Below are positions 52,712-61,234 of a DNA stretch of 64,000 nucleotides, piece by piece. The position numbers and the translations under genes were made by a program. Under the pieces are notes generated by a model. The model saw only the letters and a program-made list of their open reading frames with translations. It ran no database searches and was not told the DNA's origin. Position 1 is the stretch's first letter. Each line of letters starts with the position of its first letter. The DNA comes from JAJFJD01 sp965228425 (lineage in GTDB: Bacteria; Pseudomonadota; Alphaproteobacteria; UBA8366): contig OZ245815.1 in NCBI GenBank assembly GCA_965228425.1, positions 1,240,001 through 1,304,000 on the forward strand, in the 5' to 3' direction.

Positions 52712-53284
52712 ATGGCGGAGACCGATTCGCAGGCGACAATTCGGGGCTGTGCCCAGAACGCTATCCGCGTCATCGAGGATGCGGGGAGCGATGAAGGCAA
52801 ATTGCGCGCGGGGTTGCTGGCGGCGATGCGGCCGTTGCTGGCGCGGGAGGATTTGCTGACCCTCGGCGTGAAGCGGCCGGGCAATCATATCGACAATTCG
52901 AAGTATCTTTATTACGACGGGCAATTGTCCATCACGCTGGATGAGTTTCCCAACGGCAAGTACATCCCGCCGCATGATCACGGCGTCTGGGAGGCGTTGG
53001 TGGTCTTCAAGGGACGCGTCCGTCATTGCGTCTACGAACGCGTCGACGACGGCACGGTCGAAGGGCATGCGGACCTGAAGACGATCGAGGACCGCGAGTA
53101 TGTGCCCGGAGAGATCGCGATGGTCGTGCCGCCGACGGAAATCCACAGCTTCACGGCGTTGGCGGAAGGGACCTATGTCGTGACGGTGGTCGGCGGCAAC
53201 TACAAGCCGATCCGGCACTACTATAATGTCGACGACAAGACCTACGTGGTCAGCAAGCCCGCTGCGCTGGCACCGGCGGAATAG
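52712..53284 (+). CDS. Cupin-fold metal-dependent protein (cysteine-dioxygenase-like)
   Basis: A 190-residue double-stranded beta-helix protein. The metal motif PPHDHGVWEALVVFKGRVRH has two His and a Glu region, and a third His is in EIHSFTAL. The overall pattern fits cysteine-dioxygenase-like metal enzymes of the COG5553 type. The start follows AAGGAGACGTCC. It lies 29 bases after the amidohydrolase gene. Substrate unknown; ring-opening or thiol dioxygenase activities are possibilities. Confidence 0.8.
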   Translation: MAETDSQATIRGCAQNAIRVIEDAGSDEGKLRAGLLAAMRPLLAREDLLTLGVKRPGNHIDNSKYLYYDGQLSITLDEFPNGKYIPPHDHGVWEALVVFKGRVRHCVYERVDDGTVEGHADLKTIEDREYVPGEIAMVVPPTEIHSFTALAEGTYVVTVVGGNYKPIRHYYNVDDKTYVVSKPAALAPAE

Positions 53285-53320
53285 ATCAACGACATGACGC
53301 ACGGAAAGGGCCGCTAGTTG

Positions 53321-55036
53321 GTGCATCTTGCGACCGATGTCCTGGTGATCGGATCGGGCGGCGCCGGCATGTATGCCGCGGTTGCCGCTGCGCGGGCGGG
53401 TGCCCGCGTTTTGCTGGTCGACAAGAGCCTGATCGGCCGCGGCGGGGCGACGATCATGGCGCAGATGACGGTCGCGTCGGCGGTCGGCGAGGAAGCACCG
53501 GACCATTGGACGCATCATTTGGCCGATACATTGGAGGCCGGACGCGGCCTCTGCGATGGGCGGCTTGCCGCCATTCTGTGCGAAGAATCGCCGCTGCGCA
53601 TCCGCGAGATGGACGACTGGAAGGTCGGCTGGGCGCGCGAAGACGGGCATATCAAACAGGTCACGGCACCGGGTCATCAAGTGCCGCGCTGCGTCTATGT
53701 CGATTTCCTGAATACCGGCCCGGCGGTCGCGAAGACGCTGCGGGCACAGGTCGCGCGGGGCGACGGCATCACCCGGGTCAGCGACCTGTCGATCACCGAT
53801 CTGGTCGTGCATGACGGGCGCGTCGCCGGTGCCGTCGGATTCGCCCTGGAAGACGGATCGCCGGTGACGGTCGCCGCCAAGGCGGTGATCCTGGCCGCCG
53901 GCGGATTGACGAAGATCTACCAGCGCAACAGCGCGTCGACCAACATGGGCGGCGACGCCTTCGCCCTGGCGCTGCATGCCGGTGCCGATCTCGTCGACAT
54001 GGAGTTCGTGCAGTTCTTCCCCATCGGCCATCTCGCACCGCGGCTTGTCGGCATGGATCCGATCATGTGGGATCCATTCCGCTACAAGCTCGGCGGCCGC
54101 CTGTTGAACGGCAATCAAGAGGAGTTCATCGAAAACTACGGGGCGACGGACTCCGGCACCTATACCGCGCCGCGCGATGTCGCCAGCTACGCCATCATGA
54201 AGGAGGCGGAGGCGGGGCGCGGGTCGCCGAATGGCGGCGCTTTCCTGAGTTTCCAGCATGTGCCCGAACCCGAATTGCGGGCGGCCTTCGGTCCGGTGAT
54301 CGATCGACTGTTGGCAAACGACATCGACCTGACGGAGCGGTCGGTCGAGGTCGCGCCGATCGCCCACTACCATATGGGCGGCGTCCGGGTGGACGAAATG
54401 ATGCGGACCACGGTGCCGGGGCTTTATGCCGCGGGCGAAGCCGTCGGCGGGGCGAACGGCGCGAACCGCCTATCGGGGAATGCGATTCCGGAAGCGCTGG
54501 TCTTCGGCGAACGGGCCGGCCGGTTTGCTGCCGAGGAAGCAAGCGGGTTGAACCAACCTTGGTCCGACGGCGACGCGGCATCGGCGCTCGACCGGTTGCG
54601 TGGTTTCGGCGGTGGGAGCCCGGACAATGCCAACGCTGCGGCCGGGGAACTGCTGGCCGAATTACAGAGTTTGATGTGGGAGAAAGTCGGGCTCTTGCGT
54701 ACGCGGGATGGGTTGTCCGCCGCGCTCGACTGTTTGCGGCGGATGCAGCAGGACGATTTGCCGGCGATCGCGGCCCAAACGGATGCCCGCTCCGCGCTTG
54801 CGATTCAAGACTGGTTCGGATTGCGGGCGTCGCTTCTGGCGGCGGAAACCGTTGCGCTGGCGGCCCTGCACCGTTGTGAAAGTCGCGGGGCGCATCAGCG
54901 CGAAGATTTTCCGGAGACGCTTTCGGCCTATGACCATAACCAGATCGTTTCGCTGCGGGATGGCGCTCTCGCATTGGCGAAGTCGCCGGTGGCCACCGTC
55001 GAGATTCCGCTGGTTTCGCTGGAGGCGGCGCAATGA
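53321..55036 (+). CDS. Fumarate reductase/succinate dehydrogenase-like flavoprotein
   Basis: A protein of about 571 residues with the FAD site VLVIGSGGAGMYAAVAAARAG, GRGGATIMAQ and AAGGLTKIYQ, the substrate-site HYHMGGVRVDE and LYAAGEAVGGANGANRLSGNAIPEALVFG. The capping domain is present and the C-terminal helical domain follows. The start is GTG at 53321 or the TTG just before it, after GGAAAGGG. It overlaps the 2Fe-2S gene (ATGA), so the two proteins probably form a complex. It is more like aspartate-oxidase/FrdA of unknown substrate than true SdhA. Confidence 0.92.
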   Translation: MHLATDVLVIGSGGAGMYAAVAAARAGARVLLVDKSLIGRGGATIMAQMTVASAVGEEAPDHWTHHLADTLEAGRGLCDGRLAAILCEESPLRIREMDDWKVGWAREDGHIKQVTAPGHQVPRCVYVDFLNTGPAVAKTLRAQVARGDGITRVSDLSITDLVVHDGRVAGAVGFALEDGSPVTVAAKAVILAAGGLTKIYQRNSASTNMGGDAFALALHAGADLVDMEFVQFFPIGHLAPRLVGMDPIMWDPFRYKLGGRLLNGNQEEFIENYGATDSGTYTAPRDVASYAIMKEAEAGRGSPNGGAFLSFQHVPEPELRAAFGPVIDRLLANDIDLTERSVEVAPIAHYHMGGVRVDEMMRTTVPGLYAAGEAVGGANGANRLSGNAIPEALVFGERAGRFAAEEASGLNQPWSDGDAASALDRLRGFGGGSPDNANAAAGELLAELQSLMWEKVGLLRTRDGLSAALDCLRRMQQDDLPAIAAQTDARSALAIQDWFGLRASLLAAETVALAALHRCESRGAHQREDFPETLSAYDHNQIVSLRDGALALAKSPVATVEIPLVSLEAAQ

Positions 55037-55386
55037 CGTCGAAACGGGCGACGATCCGGGTGCAGCGCGGCGGTCCCGGCGATACGCCGCGCTTCGAGAC
55101 GTTCGAGGTGCCCTATCGCGAAGGCATGTCGGTGCTTGACGCGTTGATGTGGGTGCGGACGCATACGGATTCGTCGCTGGCCGTCCGTTATAGCTGCATC
55201 AACGCGAACGCTTGCAAGGAATGTATGGTCGAGGTCGACGGCAATACCGTGTATGCCTGCACGGCGCGGTTGGGGTCGGGAGCCGTGACGGTGGCGCCGC
55301 TGTCGAATAAGCGGCTGATCCGCGACCTCGTCACCGACATCGTGCCGCCGAAGGAAAATCTGAAAAACGCCCTCGACGACTCTTAG
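55033..55386 (+). CDS. Stand-alone SdhB-type 2Fe-2S domain protein
   Basis: A 117-residue protein holding only the N-terminal ferredoxin domain of succinate dehydrogenase/fumarate reductase iron-sulfur subunits: a VRYSCINANACKECMVEVDG segment with three cluster cysteines and the fourth in NTVYACTARL. The second half, with the 3Fe-4S and 4Fe-4S centres, is missing, and nothing suggests a frameshift because the frame ends normally and overlaps a convergent gene stop by four bases. Coupled to the FrdA-like gene, it probably is its electron partner. Confidence 0.88.
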   Translation: MTSKRATIRVQRGGPGDTPRFETFEVPYREGMSVLDALMWVRTHTDSSLAVRYSCINANACKECMVEVDGNTVYACTARLGSGAVTVAPLSNKRLIRDLVTDIVPPKENLKNALDDS

Positions 55387-57734
55387 CCGCCGCCTTCGAT
55401 CAGATCGAGGATGCGTTCCGGCGTCATGGGGATGTCGGTCACGCGTGCGCCGAAGGGCGATAATGCGTTCTCGACCGCCGAGGCGAGGACCGCGGCGGCG
55501 GGGATCGTGCCGCATTCGCCGGCGCCTTTGACGCCGAGCGGATTGAGCGGCGTCGGCGATTCCATGTGATGGATTTCGATGCGCGGCACTTCGGGCGCCG
55601 TCGGCATCAGGTATTCGCCGAGATTCGTGGTCTGCGGCTGGCCATTCTCGTCGTATTTCATCCATTCATAGAATGCCGAACTGATCCCATGTGCGACGCC
55701 GCCCTGCACCTGACCCTCGACGAGCATCGGATTGATCAGCCGTCCCGAATCGTGGACCACCACATAGCGCAGAATCGAAACCTGCCCGGTCTCGATATCG
55801 ACCTCGACCAAGGCGGCATGGCTGCCGTTGCAATAGGTCAGTGCGTCGGGACCGAAAAGCGATGTCGCCGACAGGCCCGGCGCGAGTCCGCTCGGCATGG
55901 CGTAGCCCGGCATGCCGCCCAACACCCGTGCGATGTCGCCGAGGGGCACCGACAGGCCCGACACGCCCTTCACGTGCACCGCGCCGCCAGCGAGTTCGAG
56001 ATCCTCCGTTGCCGCTTCCAACATGCGGGATGCCGCGTCCAGTGCTTTCTTCCGTACCTCCTGCGCGGCCAGGTGGACAGAGGAGCCAGCGTTGACCGCC
56101 TGTCGGCTGGCGAAGGCGCCGAGGCCGAGCGATGCCGCCGCGGTGTCGCCCGCGACGACGGAGACATCCACCGGGTCGATGCCGAGGCTGCCCGCACAGA
56201 GTTGCGCTAGGGTCGTCTTGACGCCTTGGCCTTGGGCCGTCGCGCCGGTGCGGATTTCCACCTTGCCTGATGCGCCGACGGTCACTGTCGCGGATTCGAA
56301 GGGTCCGCGTCCGGTACCTTCAACATAGTTTGCGATGCCGAGCCCGAGATATCTTCCGTCGGCGCGGGCGGCAGCTTGCTGCGCGGAAAAATCGTCGTAG
56401 CCGGCCGCCGCGAGCAGTTTGTCTTGGCATGCCGGGTAATCGCCGCTGTCGTAGATCATCATCGCCCCGTCGCGGGACCGCACCGGCGTCGCGTACGGCA
56501 TCTGGTCCGGACCGATCAGGTTGCGGCGGCGGACCTCGGCGCGGTCCAGGTCCAGGTCCTGCGCCACGCGGTCGAGCAGCCGCTCCATCGCGTAGGTTCC
56601 CTGCGGCCGCCCGGCGCCGCGCGTCGGGGTCGCCGGGATCAGGTTGGTGAGTACCGAGACGACTTCGAGCCGGCAGGCGGGCAGGACATAGGGACCGAGG
56701 AGGTTGGTCGCGGCGTTCTGGGCGATGACGATGCCGTAGGGCGTAAAGGCCCCATGGTCGTGCAGCATGCGGCCGCGGATGCCGAGCAGCCGCCCGTGGC
56801 CGTCGACGGCGGCCTCGATCTCCCAAAGCTGATCGCGTTCCTGCACGGTCGCGGTGAAATGTTCGCGCCGGTCCTCGATCCATTTGACCGGCCGGCGCAG
56901 GAGCTTGGCCGCCATGGGAACCGCCGCCTCCTCGGGATAGAAGACGAACTTCGGGCCGAAACCGCCGCCGACGTCGGGCGGGACAATGCGGACTTCGGTT
57001 TCGCCGCAGCCCAGCAAGTCGACCAGAATGCCATGGGCGCGGTGCGGCATCTGCGTGCCGTCCCACACCGTCAGCACGTCGTCGGCAGCGTCGTATCGCG
57101 CGACCACGCCGCGGCACTCGACCGGGTGGCCGCCGCCCTTGTGCAGGGTAAACCGCTCCGACACGACATGCGCCGCCGCGCCGAAGGCGGCGTCGGTGTC
57201 GCCGAAATCCTGCACGAACCGGGCGACCACATTGTCGGGGCATTCGGTCCGGGCGGTCGGCGAGCTGTCGGTAAGCGCGGCGGGCAGGTCGACCACCGCG
57301 GGCAACGGCTCGTAGTCGATGATGACATGTTCGGCGGCGTCTTCGGCGAGGGCGCGGCTGTCCGCGACAATCATCGCAACCGCCTCGCCCACATGGCAAA
57401 CCTCGTCGCGCGCCAGGACGGTTTGCTTGATGGTTTGACGGATCGCCGCATTCGGCATCTCGCCGGGGATATGGTCCGTCGCCCAATGCGGCGCGAGGTC
57501 GTCATGGGTGTAGGCCGCGTGTACGCCCGGCAGGTTCTGCGCCGCCGTCGTGTCGATCGACAGAATGCGGGCATGCGCATAGGCGCTGCGCACGAAATGG
57601 GCATGCAACATGTCGGGATAGTGGATGTCGTCGGCGAACCGGGCCGCACCCCGCAGCAATGCCGGGTCTTCCACGCGTTTGATGCGCTGTCCGAACATGC
57701 CGGTAACCGTACCGGCAAGGGAGGATGCTGTCAT
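55383..57734 (-). CDS. Xanthine dehydrogenase-family molybdopterin-binding subunit, solitary
   Basis: A 783-residue large subunit of the molybdenum hydroxylase family (CO dehydrogenase/aldehyde oxidase type). FGQRIKRVEDPALLRGAARFADD starts it; VPPDVGGGFGPKFVFYPEE and RGAGRPQGTYAMERLLD are Mo-cofactor blocks; GVKGAGECGTIPAAAVL carries the catalytic Glu. Small 2Fe-2S and FAD subunit genes, normally adjacent, are absent. It needs the cofactor made by the moa/moe genes at 30-33 kb. The thioredoxin-fusion gene precedes it by 26 bases on the same strand. The start has no strong ribosome site. Confidence 0.93.
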   Translation of the reverse strand: MTASSLAGTVTGMFGQRIKRVEDPALLRGAARFADDIHYPDMLHAHFVRSAYAHARILSIDTTAAQNLPGVHAAYTHDDLAPHWATDHIPGEMPNAAIRQTIKQTVLARDEVCHVGEAVAMIVADSRALAEDAAEHVIIDYEPLPAVVDLPAALTDSSPTARTECPDNVVARFVQDFGDTDAAFGAAAHVVSERFTLHKGGGHPVECRGVVARYDAADDVLTVWDGTQMPHRAHGILVDLLGCGETEVRIVPPDVGGGFGPKFVFYPEEAAVPMAAKLLRRPVKWIEDRREHFTATVQERDQLWEIEAAVDGHGRLLGIRGRMLHDHGAFTPYGIVIAQNAATNLLGPYVLPACRLEVVSVLTNLIPATPTRGAGRPQGTYAMERLLDRVAQDLDLDRAEVRRRNLIGPDQMPYATPVRSRDGAMMIYDSGDYPACQDKLLAAAGYDDFSAQQAAARADGRYLGLGIANYVEGTGRGPFESATVTVGASGKVEIRTGATAQGQGVKTTLAQLCAGSLGIDPVDVSVVAGDTAAASLGLGAFASRQAVNAGSSVHLAAQEVRKKALDAASRMLEAATEDLELAGGAVHVKGVSGLSVPLGDIARVLGGMPGYAMPSGLAPGLSATSLFGPDALTYCNGSHAALVEVDIETGQVSILRYVVVHDSGRLINPMLVEGQVQGGVAHGISSAFYEWMKYDENGQPQTTNLGEYLMPTAPEVPRIEIHHMESPTPLNPLGVKGAGECGTIPAAAVLASAVENALSPFGARVTDIPMTPERILDLIEGGG

Positions 57735-57760
57735 CTTGGACCGGTGGCGAGGGCGCGCGG

Positions 57761-59209
57761 TTAGAGGGTGATCTCCTTGGTCACGGTCTTGGAATCGTCG
57801 CGGAACCGGCCGCCCGTCCAGCCGGCGCAGATCGCGGAGAACAACCCGGCTTGTCCGCCCGCCTGAACGATCAACAGGCCCTCGGGCCAGAATTTATCGA
57901 CCATGTCGTTCGCCCGCGCCGGGTCGACGCCTTCGCCGATGCCATGCGCGCCTTGAATTACGTCCGTGCCGGGGCGGCGCAGCGCGTCTTGTAATGCCTT
58001 GGTGATCCGCTCGCGGTTCCATCCGCCGTCGCGAAACGTGGCGTAGTGTTCCGGCGCCAGCACCAGCATCGCGTTGGTGAATTCGCAAAGCTTCCAGTTG
58101 CCCACCGCCATCAGGGAGCGGGAAAGCGATTGGATCAACGCCTCCGGCGTGCGCGACCGTTGATCGACGAATCCCTGGACGCCGTCCCCTTGGAACAGGG
58201 TGACTGTATTCGTCCCCGGTGCATGGCCGCGCGCCACATTCAGCGGCGTCCATGTGGGGTCGTCCTCTTTCTCCGCGAAGCAGAAGGTGTATTTGCCGGG
58301 ACCGCCGAGCACGGCGCGGTCCATCTCGCCGGGCACCCCGCCGCCGAAATTGCGGATGATGAGCTGTAGGGCGCGGCCGATGGTGGCGTTGGCGCGGTTG
58401 CCTTGGCCCAGGCAGTTCATGCCCGAATTCATACCGATCTTGCGGGCGATCGGTCCGTTGACGATCAGGATCGGCGACGAGAAGCACGTGGTGCAAAGCA
58501 CGCCGTGCATCGTGGCATACGGGTCGAGCGCCGCTTCGAGGGCGGTCAGCACCACCGGCATGTATTCCGGGCGGCAGCCGGCCATCACCGCGTTAATCGC
58601 GACCTTTTCGACCGTGATGGGCAGAAGGTTCGGCGGCACGTCGCCGATTACTTCGTCGGGGCTGCGGGAGGTGCCGCTCAGCATGCGCAGGACACGCGCG
58701 TCGGTGGGCGGCACAATGGGTAGCCCGTCGGACCAGCCCCGGTCGAAGCAGGCCTCGATCTCGTCATCCCATTCGCCGAGGGTAATCTCGCGCGCGGTTA
58801 TGCCGGTATCGCCGAACCGGGCGACCAGCGTTTCGTAGGCGCCCACATCATGCGTGCGCGATCCGCAGCCGGGCCGTGAGTCCGGCAGGTCTGCGCCGAG
58901 ATCCGTTCGTCCGGTCAGGTCCTGCCACTCGTCGCGGTGCCATCCGAAGGCGCGGCCGGTCTCGACGCCATTTTTTAACCGGATGACCGTCGGCACGATT
59001 TCGATATCGGCATGAAAGGACTGCTCGAGCGTGTCGTCATGCACGGCTTCCACACCTGGCGGGAAGGCGGGATCGTCCTGGGTGATCACCGCAATTTCGG
59101 CATCCGATTGAGCCAGCGACGCGATCAAGGGGGCGATCATCGTGCAGGTTTCGCACTCGGCCTTGACGAAGATGGCGAGCCCGTCGGTCGGCAAGATATT
59201 GGATGGCAT
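57761..59209 (-). CDS. Thioredoxin-fold protein fused to a large uncharacterised domain
   Basis: A 482-residue protein. Residues about 8-95 look like a thioredoxin fold: the redox pair C19-x-x-C22 in AECETCTM and a cis-proline in IVPTVIRL. A PGCGSRTHD segment follows at about 113-121. The remaining 340 residues form an unknown domain with GLPIVPPTDARVLRM, LLPITVEKVAINAVMAGCRPEY, IVNGPIARKIGMNSGMNCLG and ANATIGRALQLIIRN. I do not recognise its function. The gene lies close to a GrdB-like selenoprotein and a molybdenum enzyme, so a redox or reductive role is a fair guess, not a proof. Confidence 0.7.
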   Translation of the reverse strand: MPSNILPTDGLAIFVKAECETCTMIAPLIASLAQSDAEIAVITQDDPAFPPGVEAVHDDTLEQSFHADIEIVPTVIRLKNGVETGRAFGWHRDEWQDLTGRTDLGADLPDSRPGCGSRTHDVGAYETLVARFGDTGITAREITLGEWDDEIEACFDRGWSDGLPIVPPTDARVLRMLSGTSRSPDEVIGDVPPNLLPITVEKVAINAVMAGCRPEYMPVVLTALEAALDPYATMHGVLCTTCFSSPILIVNGPIARKIGMNSGMNCLGQGNRANATIGRALQLIIRNFGGGVPGEMDRAVLGGPGKYTFCFAEKEDDPTWTPLNVARGHAPGTNTVTLFQGDGVQGFVDQRSRTPEALIQSLSRSLMAVGNWKLCEFTNAMLVLAPEHYATFRDGGWNRERITKALQDALRRPGTDVIQGAHGIGEGVDPARANDMVDKFWPEGLLIVQAGGQAGLFSAICAGWTGGRFRDDSKTVTKEITL

Positions 59210-59298
59210 GCGAGTCTCGCCCTTATATTTTTGGGTCGAGACAGTTATAGCCGTACCGCGGTCGCCGAGAAATCCGGTTGTGAGGGCGAGCGGTCGGA

Positions 59299-59337
59299 GA
59301 AAATGGCCGCATACCGGCGTTTCCGACGGTATGCGGC
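59299..59337 (-). terminator. Rho-independent terminator after mscL
   Basis: GCCGCATACCG and CGGTATGCGGC (59306-59316 and 59327-59337) make an 11-bp perfect stem with a 10-base loop; on the minus strand it is followed by C-ATTTTCT. It lies 14 bases after the mscL stop and should separate mscL from the thioredoxin-fusion gene. Confidence 0.85.
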
Positions 59338-59350
59338 GTTCAATTTCAGC

Positions 59351-59800
59351 TTAAGTCGATGCTGCCGGGACTTCCGACGTGCAAAACGGGCATCGCGTCG
59401 CCTTGATCGGAATTTTCGACATGCAATGCGGGCACTCTTTCTCCGTCGGATCGGGCGGCGCGACTTCTTCTTCGCGCTTCAGCTTATTCATCGTCCGAAT
59501 GACCATAAAGATGGCGAAGGCGACGATGATGAAATCGAGCACGGTGTTGATGAAAACGCCGTAGTTGATCGTCGCGGCGCCGGCTTTCTGTGCCGCCGCG
59601 AGGGTGGCGTACTCCGTGCCGGAAAGATTGACGAACAGGCTGCTGAAATCGACGTTGCCCATGAGCATCCCAATGGGCGGCATGATGATGTCCTTGACGA
59701 ACGAGGAGACGATCTTACCGAACGCCGCCCCGATAATGATGCCGACGGCCATGTCCATGACATTGCCGCGCATCGCGAACTCTTTAAATTCCTTTAGCAT
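59351..59800 (-). CDS. mscL: Large-conductance mechanosensitive channel with zinc-ribbon tail
   Basis: A 149-residue MscL. MLKEFKEFAMRGNVMDMAVGIIIGAAFGKIVSSFVKDIIMPPIGMLMG is the pore helix and first loop, and VINTVLDFIIVAF-like second helix reads FINTVLDFIIVAFAIFMVIRTMNK. The C-terminus ends with ECPHCMSKIPIKATRCPFCTSEV, a two-CxxC zinc-ribbon motif not found in E. coli MscL (136 residues). It forms a homopentameric emergency pore. The start follows GGGGAAATCA; two hairpins lie upstream. Confidence 0.96.
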   Translation of the reverse strand: MLKEFKEFAMRGNVMDMAVGIIIGAAFGKIVSSFVKDIIMPPIGMLMGNVDFSSLFVNLSGTEYATLAAAQKAGAATINYGVFINTVLDFIIVAFAIFMVIRTMNKLKREEEVAPPDPTEKECPHCMSKIPIKATRCPFCTSEVPAAST

Positions 59801-59815
59801 TGATTTCCCCGTAAG

Positions 59816-59854
59816 GGGGCCTCTAACGGCCCCGTGAGTTACCCCAATTCGGGG
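59816..59854 (-). promoter_or_regulatory. Two hairpins in the mscL leader
   Basis: GGGGCC-TCTAAC-GGCCCC (59816-59833) and CCCC-AATTC-GGGG (59842-59854) lie just upstream of the mscL ribosome site. They may stop read-through from the selenoprotein gene upstream or regulate translation. No T-tract follows them. Confidence 0.4.
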
Positions 59855-59998
59855 AATATATCAGCAAGCCCCGATTTGAGAAATCGCAGTTGCATCGATG
59901 GGGAAAATTACACGGTAGACGTCAGCATCCGCCGCTCGGAATTGTGTGAATCCGTCGGGCGTCCGCCGAGAGATAGTACGGGCGGCACGGGAAAATGA

Positions 59999-61234
59999 TC
60001 AGCTCGGCGGGTTGATCTGGCGGTCGGGGACAATCGAATTGGTGCCGAGATAGTGGAAATACTCGTCCTCTTTCTCGAGGCAGAGCGCGCGCAATCGCCA
60101 TAGCGCCTTACCGAAAACCGTGTCGTTGAACAGCCAGTCCTCGACCTGCTTGCTGGTCGAATAACCGGGCTGCGCGGTGATCGCTTCGCCGTAATAGGCC
60201 TTGAGGTCCTCGTAGGCGAGCTTTAGCACGCGGGCGACCGGCATGTCGTCGCGCGGACAGGGCGTGTCCTGATCGTCCAGGAAATTCGCGACATACTTGG
60301 CCGCGTCATCGATCGACAAGCCGCTGGGGCCGACCGTCGTGCGGCCGCGCGTCGTGACCGCCAGGTCGTACCAGGGCGCCAGCGAGGCGATTTCGGTCAT
60401 CAAGGCCTTACCGATCTCGCTGGTCGGCGCGGTTTCGTCGGGCAGGGCGGGCAGGTCGATCGGGCAGGCCATGCCGGTCATCGCGTCTTCGTCCAGCGCG
60501 GCGGCGTCTTCGGGAATCTCCACCGGATAGTCGACCAGCACGGGACCGGACTCCGCGTCGAGCAGGCCAAAGGCGGCCTTGATCACGTCTTTCTGGAACT
60601 CGGGATCGTTGGGCACGCCGATCGGCCGGCCCAGTTCATACGGCACCCACAACGCGCGCGGCGGATTGGTGCGTTCGGTATGGATTCGGATCAGGCTGAT
60701 CTGCGTCGTCGCCAGCCCTTCTTCTTCGAAAATAACGGCAAGCCCGCCAACGGCGCGCGTGCATTTCGGTCATATGGGAACCAGCAGGACGGTGTCGACG
60801 GCGTCCGCCTTCATCGTCTGCGCGATGGCGCGGGCCGACTCCTCCAAGTCGCTTGGATGCGGCGCGCCCGAAACCGAGAAATGGAAGTTCGAGACCGACC
60901 CGATCACGCCTTCGTCGGCCAGTTCGTGCAGCCGCTGCAGCGGGAAGCAGACATTCAGGTCCTGCTGGAAACCGGTGCGGTCGAAGTTGACCGAGACATG
61001 GCTCATCACGACGTCGCCCGGGTCCACGTCGCCGGGGATCACCCGAAAATCGGTGGCGTTCCGCTGAAACACGGCGTCGCTGCGCAAATTCAGCGCCGCC
61101 GTCGAGATCAAAGACACCCGGCGCTCGTTGAGCGGCTTGCCGGTCACCCAGGGACGCCGATCTTCGAATCCGGAGCAATCGAGTTCTTCCATCATCTTGC
61201 GCTCGCCGAGCGGGATGTCTTCGAGCCGTGCCAT
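59999..61234 (-). CDS. GrdB-like selenoprotein of the glycine/sarcosine/betaine/D-proline reductase family
   Basis: Read as one gene of 411 residues with an in-frame TGA at residue 155. Before the TGA the protein has VSHVSVNFDRTGFQQDLNV and VDTVLLVPI; after it, PKCTRAVGGLAVIFEEEGL, then LWVPYELGRPIGVP, and the frame stays open to 59999. U-x2-C (U155, C158) is the family redox motif. The same reading frame on both sides, no frameshift, and a hairpin 19 bases after the TGA support selenocysteine recoding. In anaerobes GrdB relatives reductively cleave glycine-type amines; in proteobacteria the role is unknown. The start at 61234 has similarity support; a longer frame to 61276 exists. Confidence 0.8.
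60742..60758 (-). promoter_or_regulatory. Candidate bacterial SECIS hairpin
   Basis: After the TGA (60772-60770) the message reads ccgaaatgcac and then a stem CGCC/GGCG (60755-60752 with 60748-60745), extended by two more pairs across a G-G mismatch, with a loop GUU that begins with G. The loop begins 19 bases after the TGA. This position and the loop G agree with the published general features of bacterial SECIS elements (loop within about 16-37 bases, early G). No folding program was run. Confidence 0.55.

Noticed and set aside
52664..54373. 569-codon minus-strand frame over the cupin and FrdA-like genes
   Set aside because: Composition rich in Arg and His, antisense shadow of two genes with clear motifs.
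56376..57764. 462-codon plus-strand frame over the molybdenum enzyme
   Set aside because: Antisense to a well-supported 783-residue protein; no ribosome site or domain.
59999..61234. Frameshift, nonsense pseudogene or two separate genes for the GrdB-like protein
   Set aside because: Both halves are in the same frame, the interruption is a single TGA exactly at the family's Sec position, the residues after it are conserved family residues, and the downstream half has no ribosome site or start of its own.
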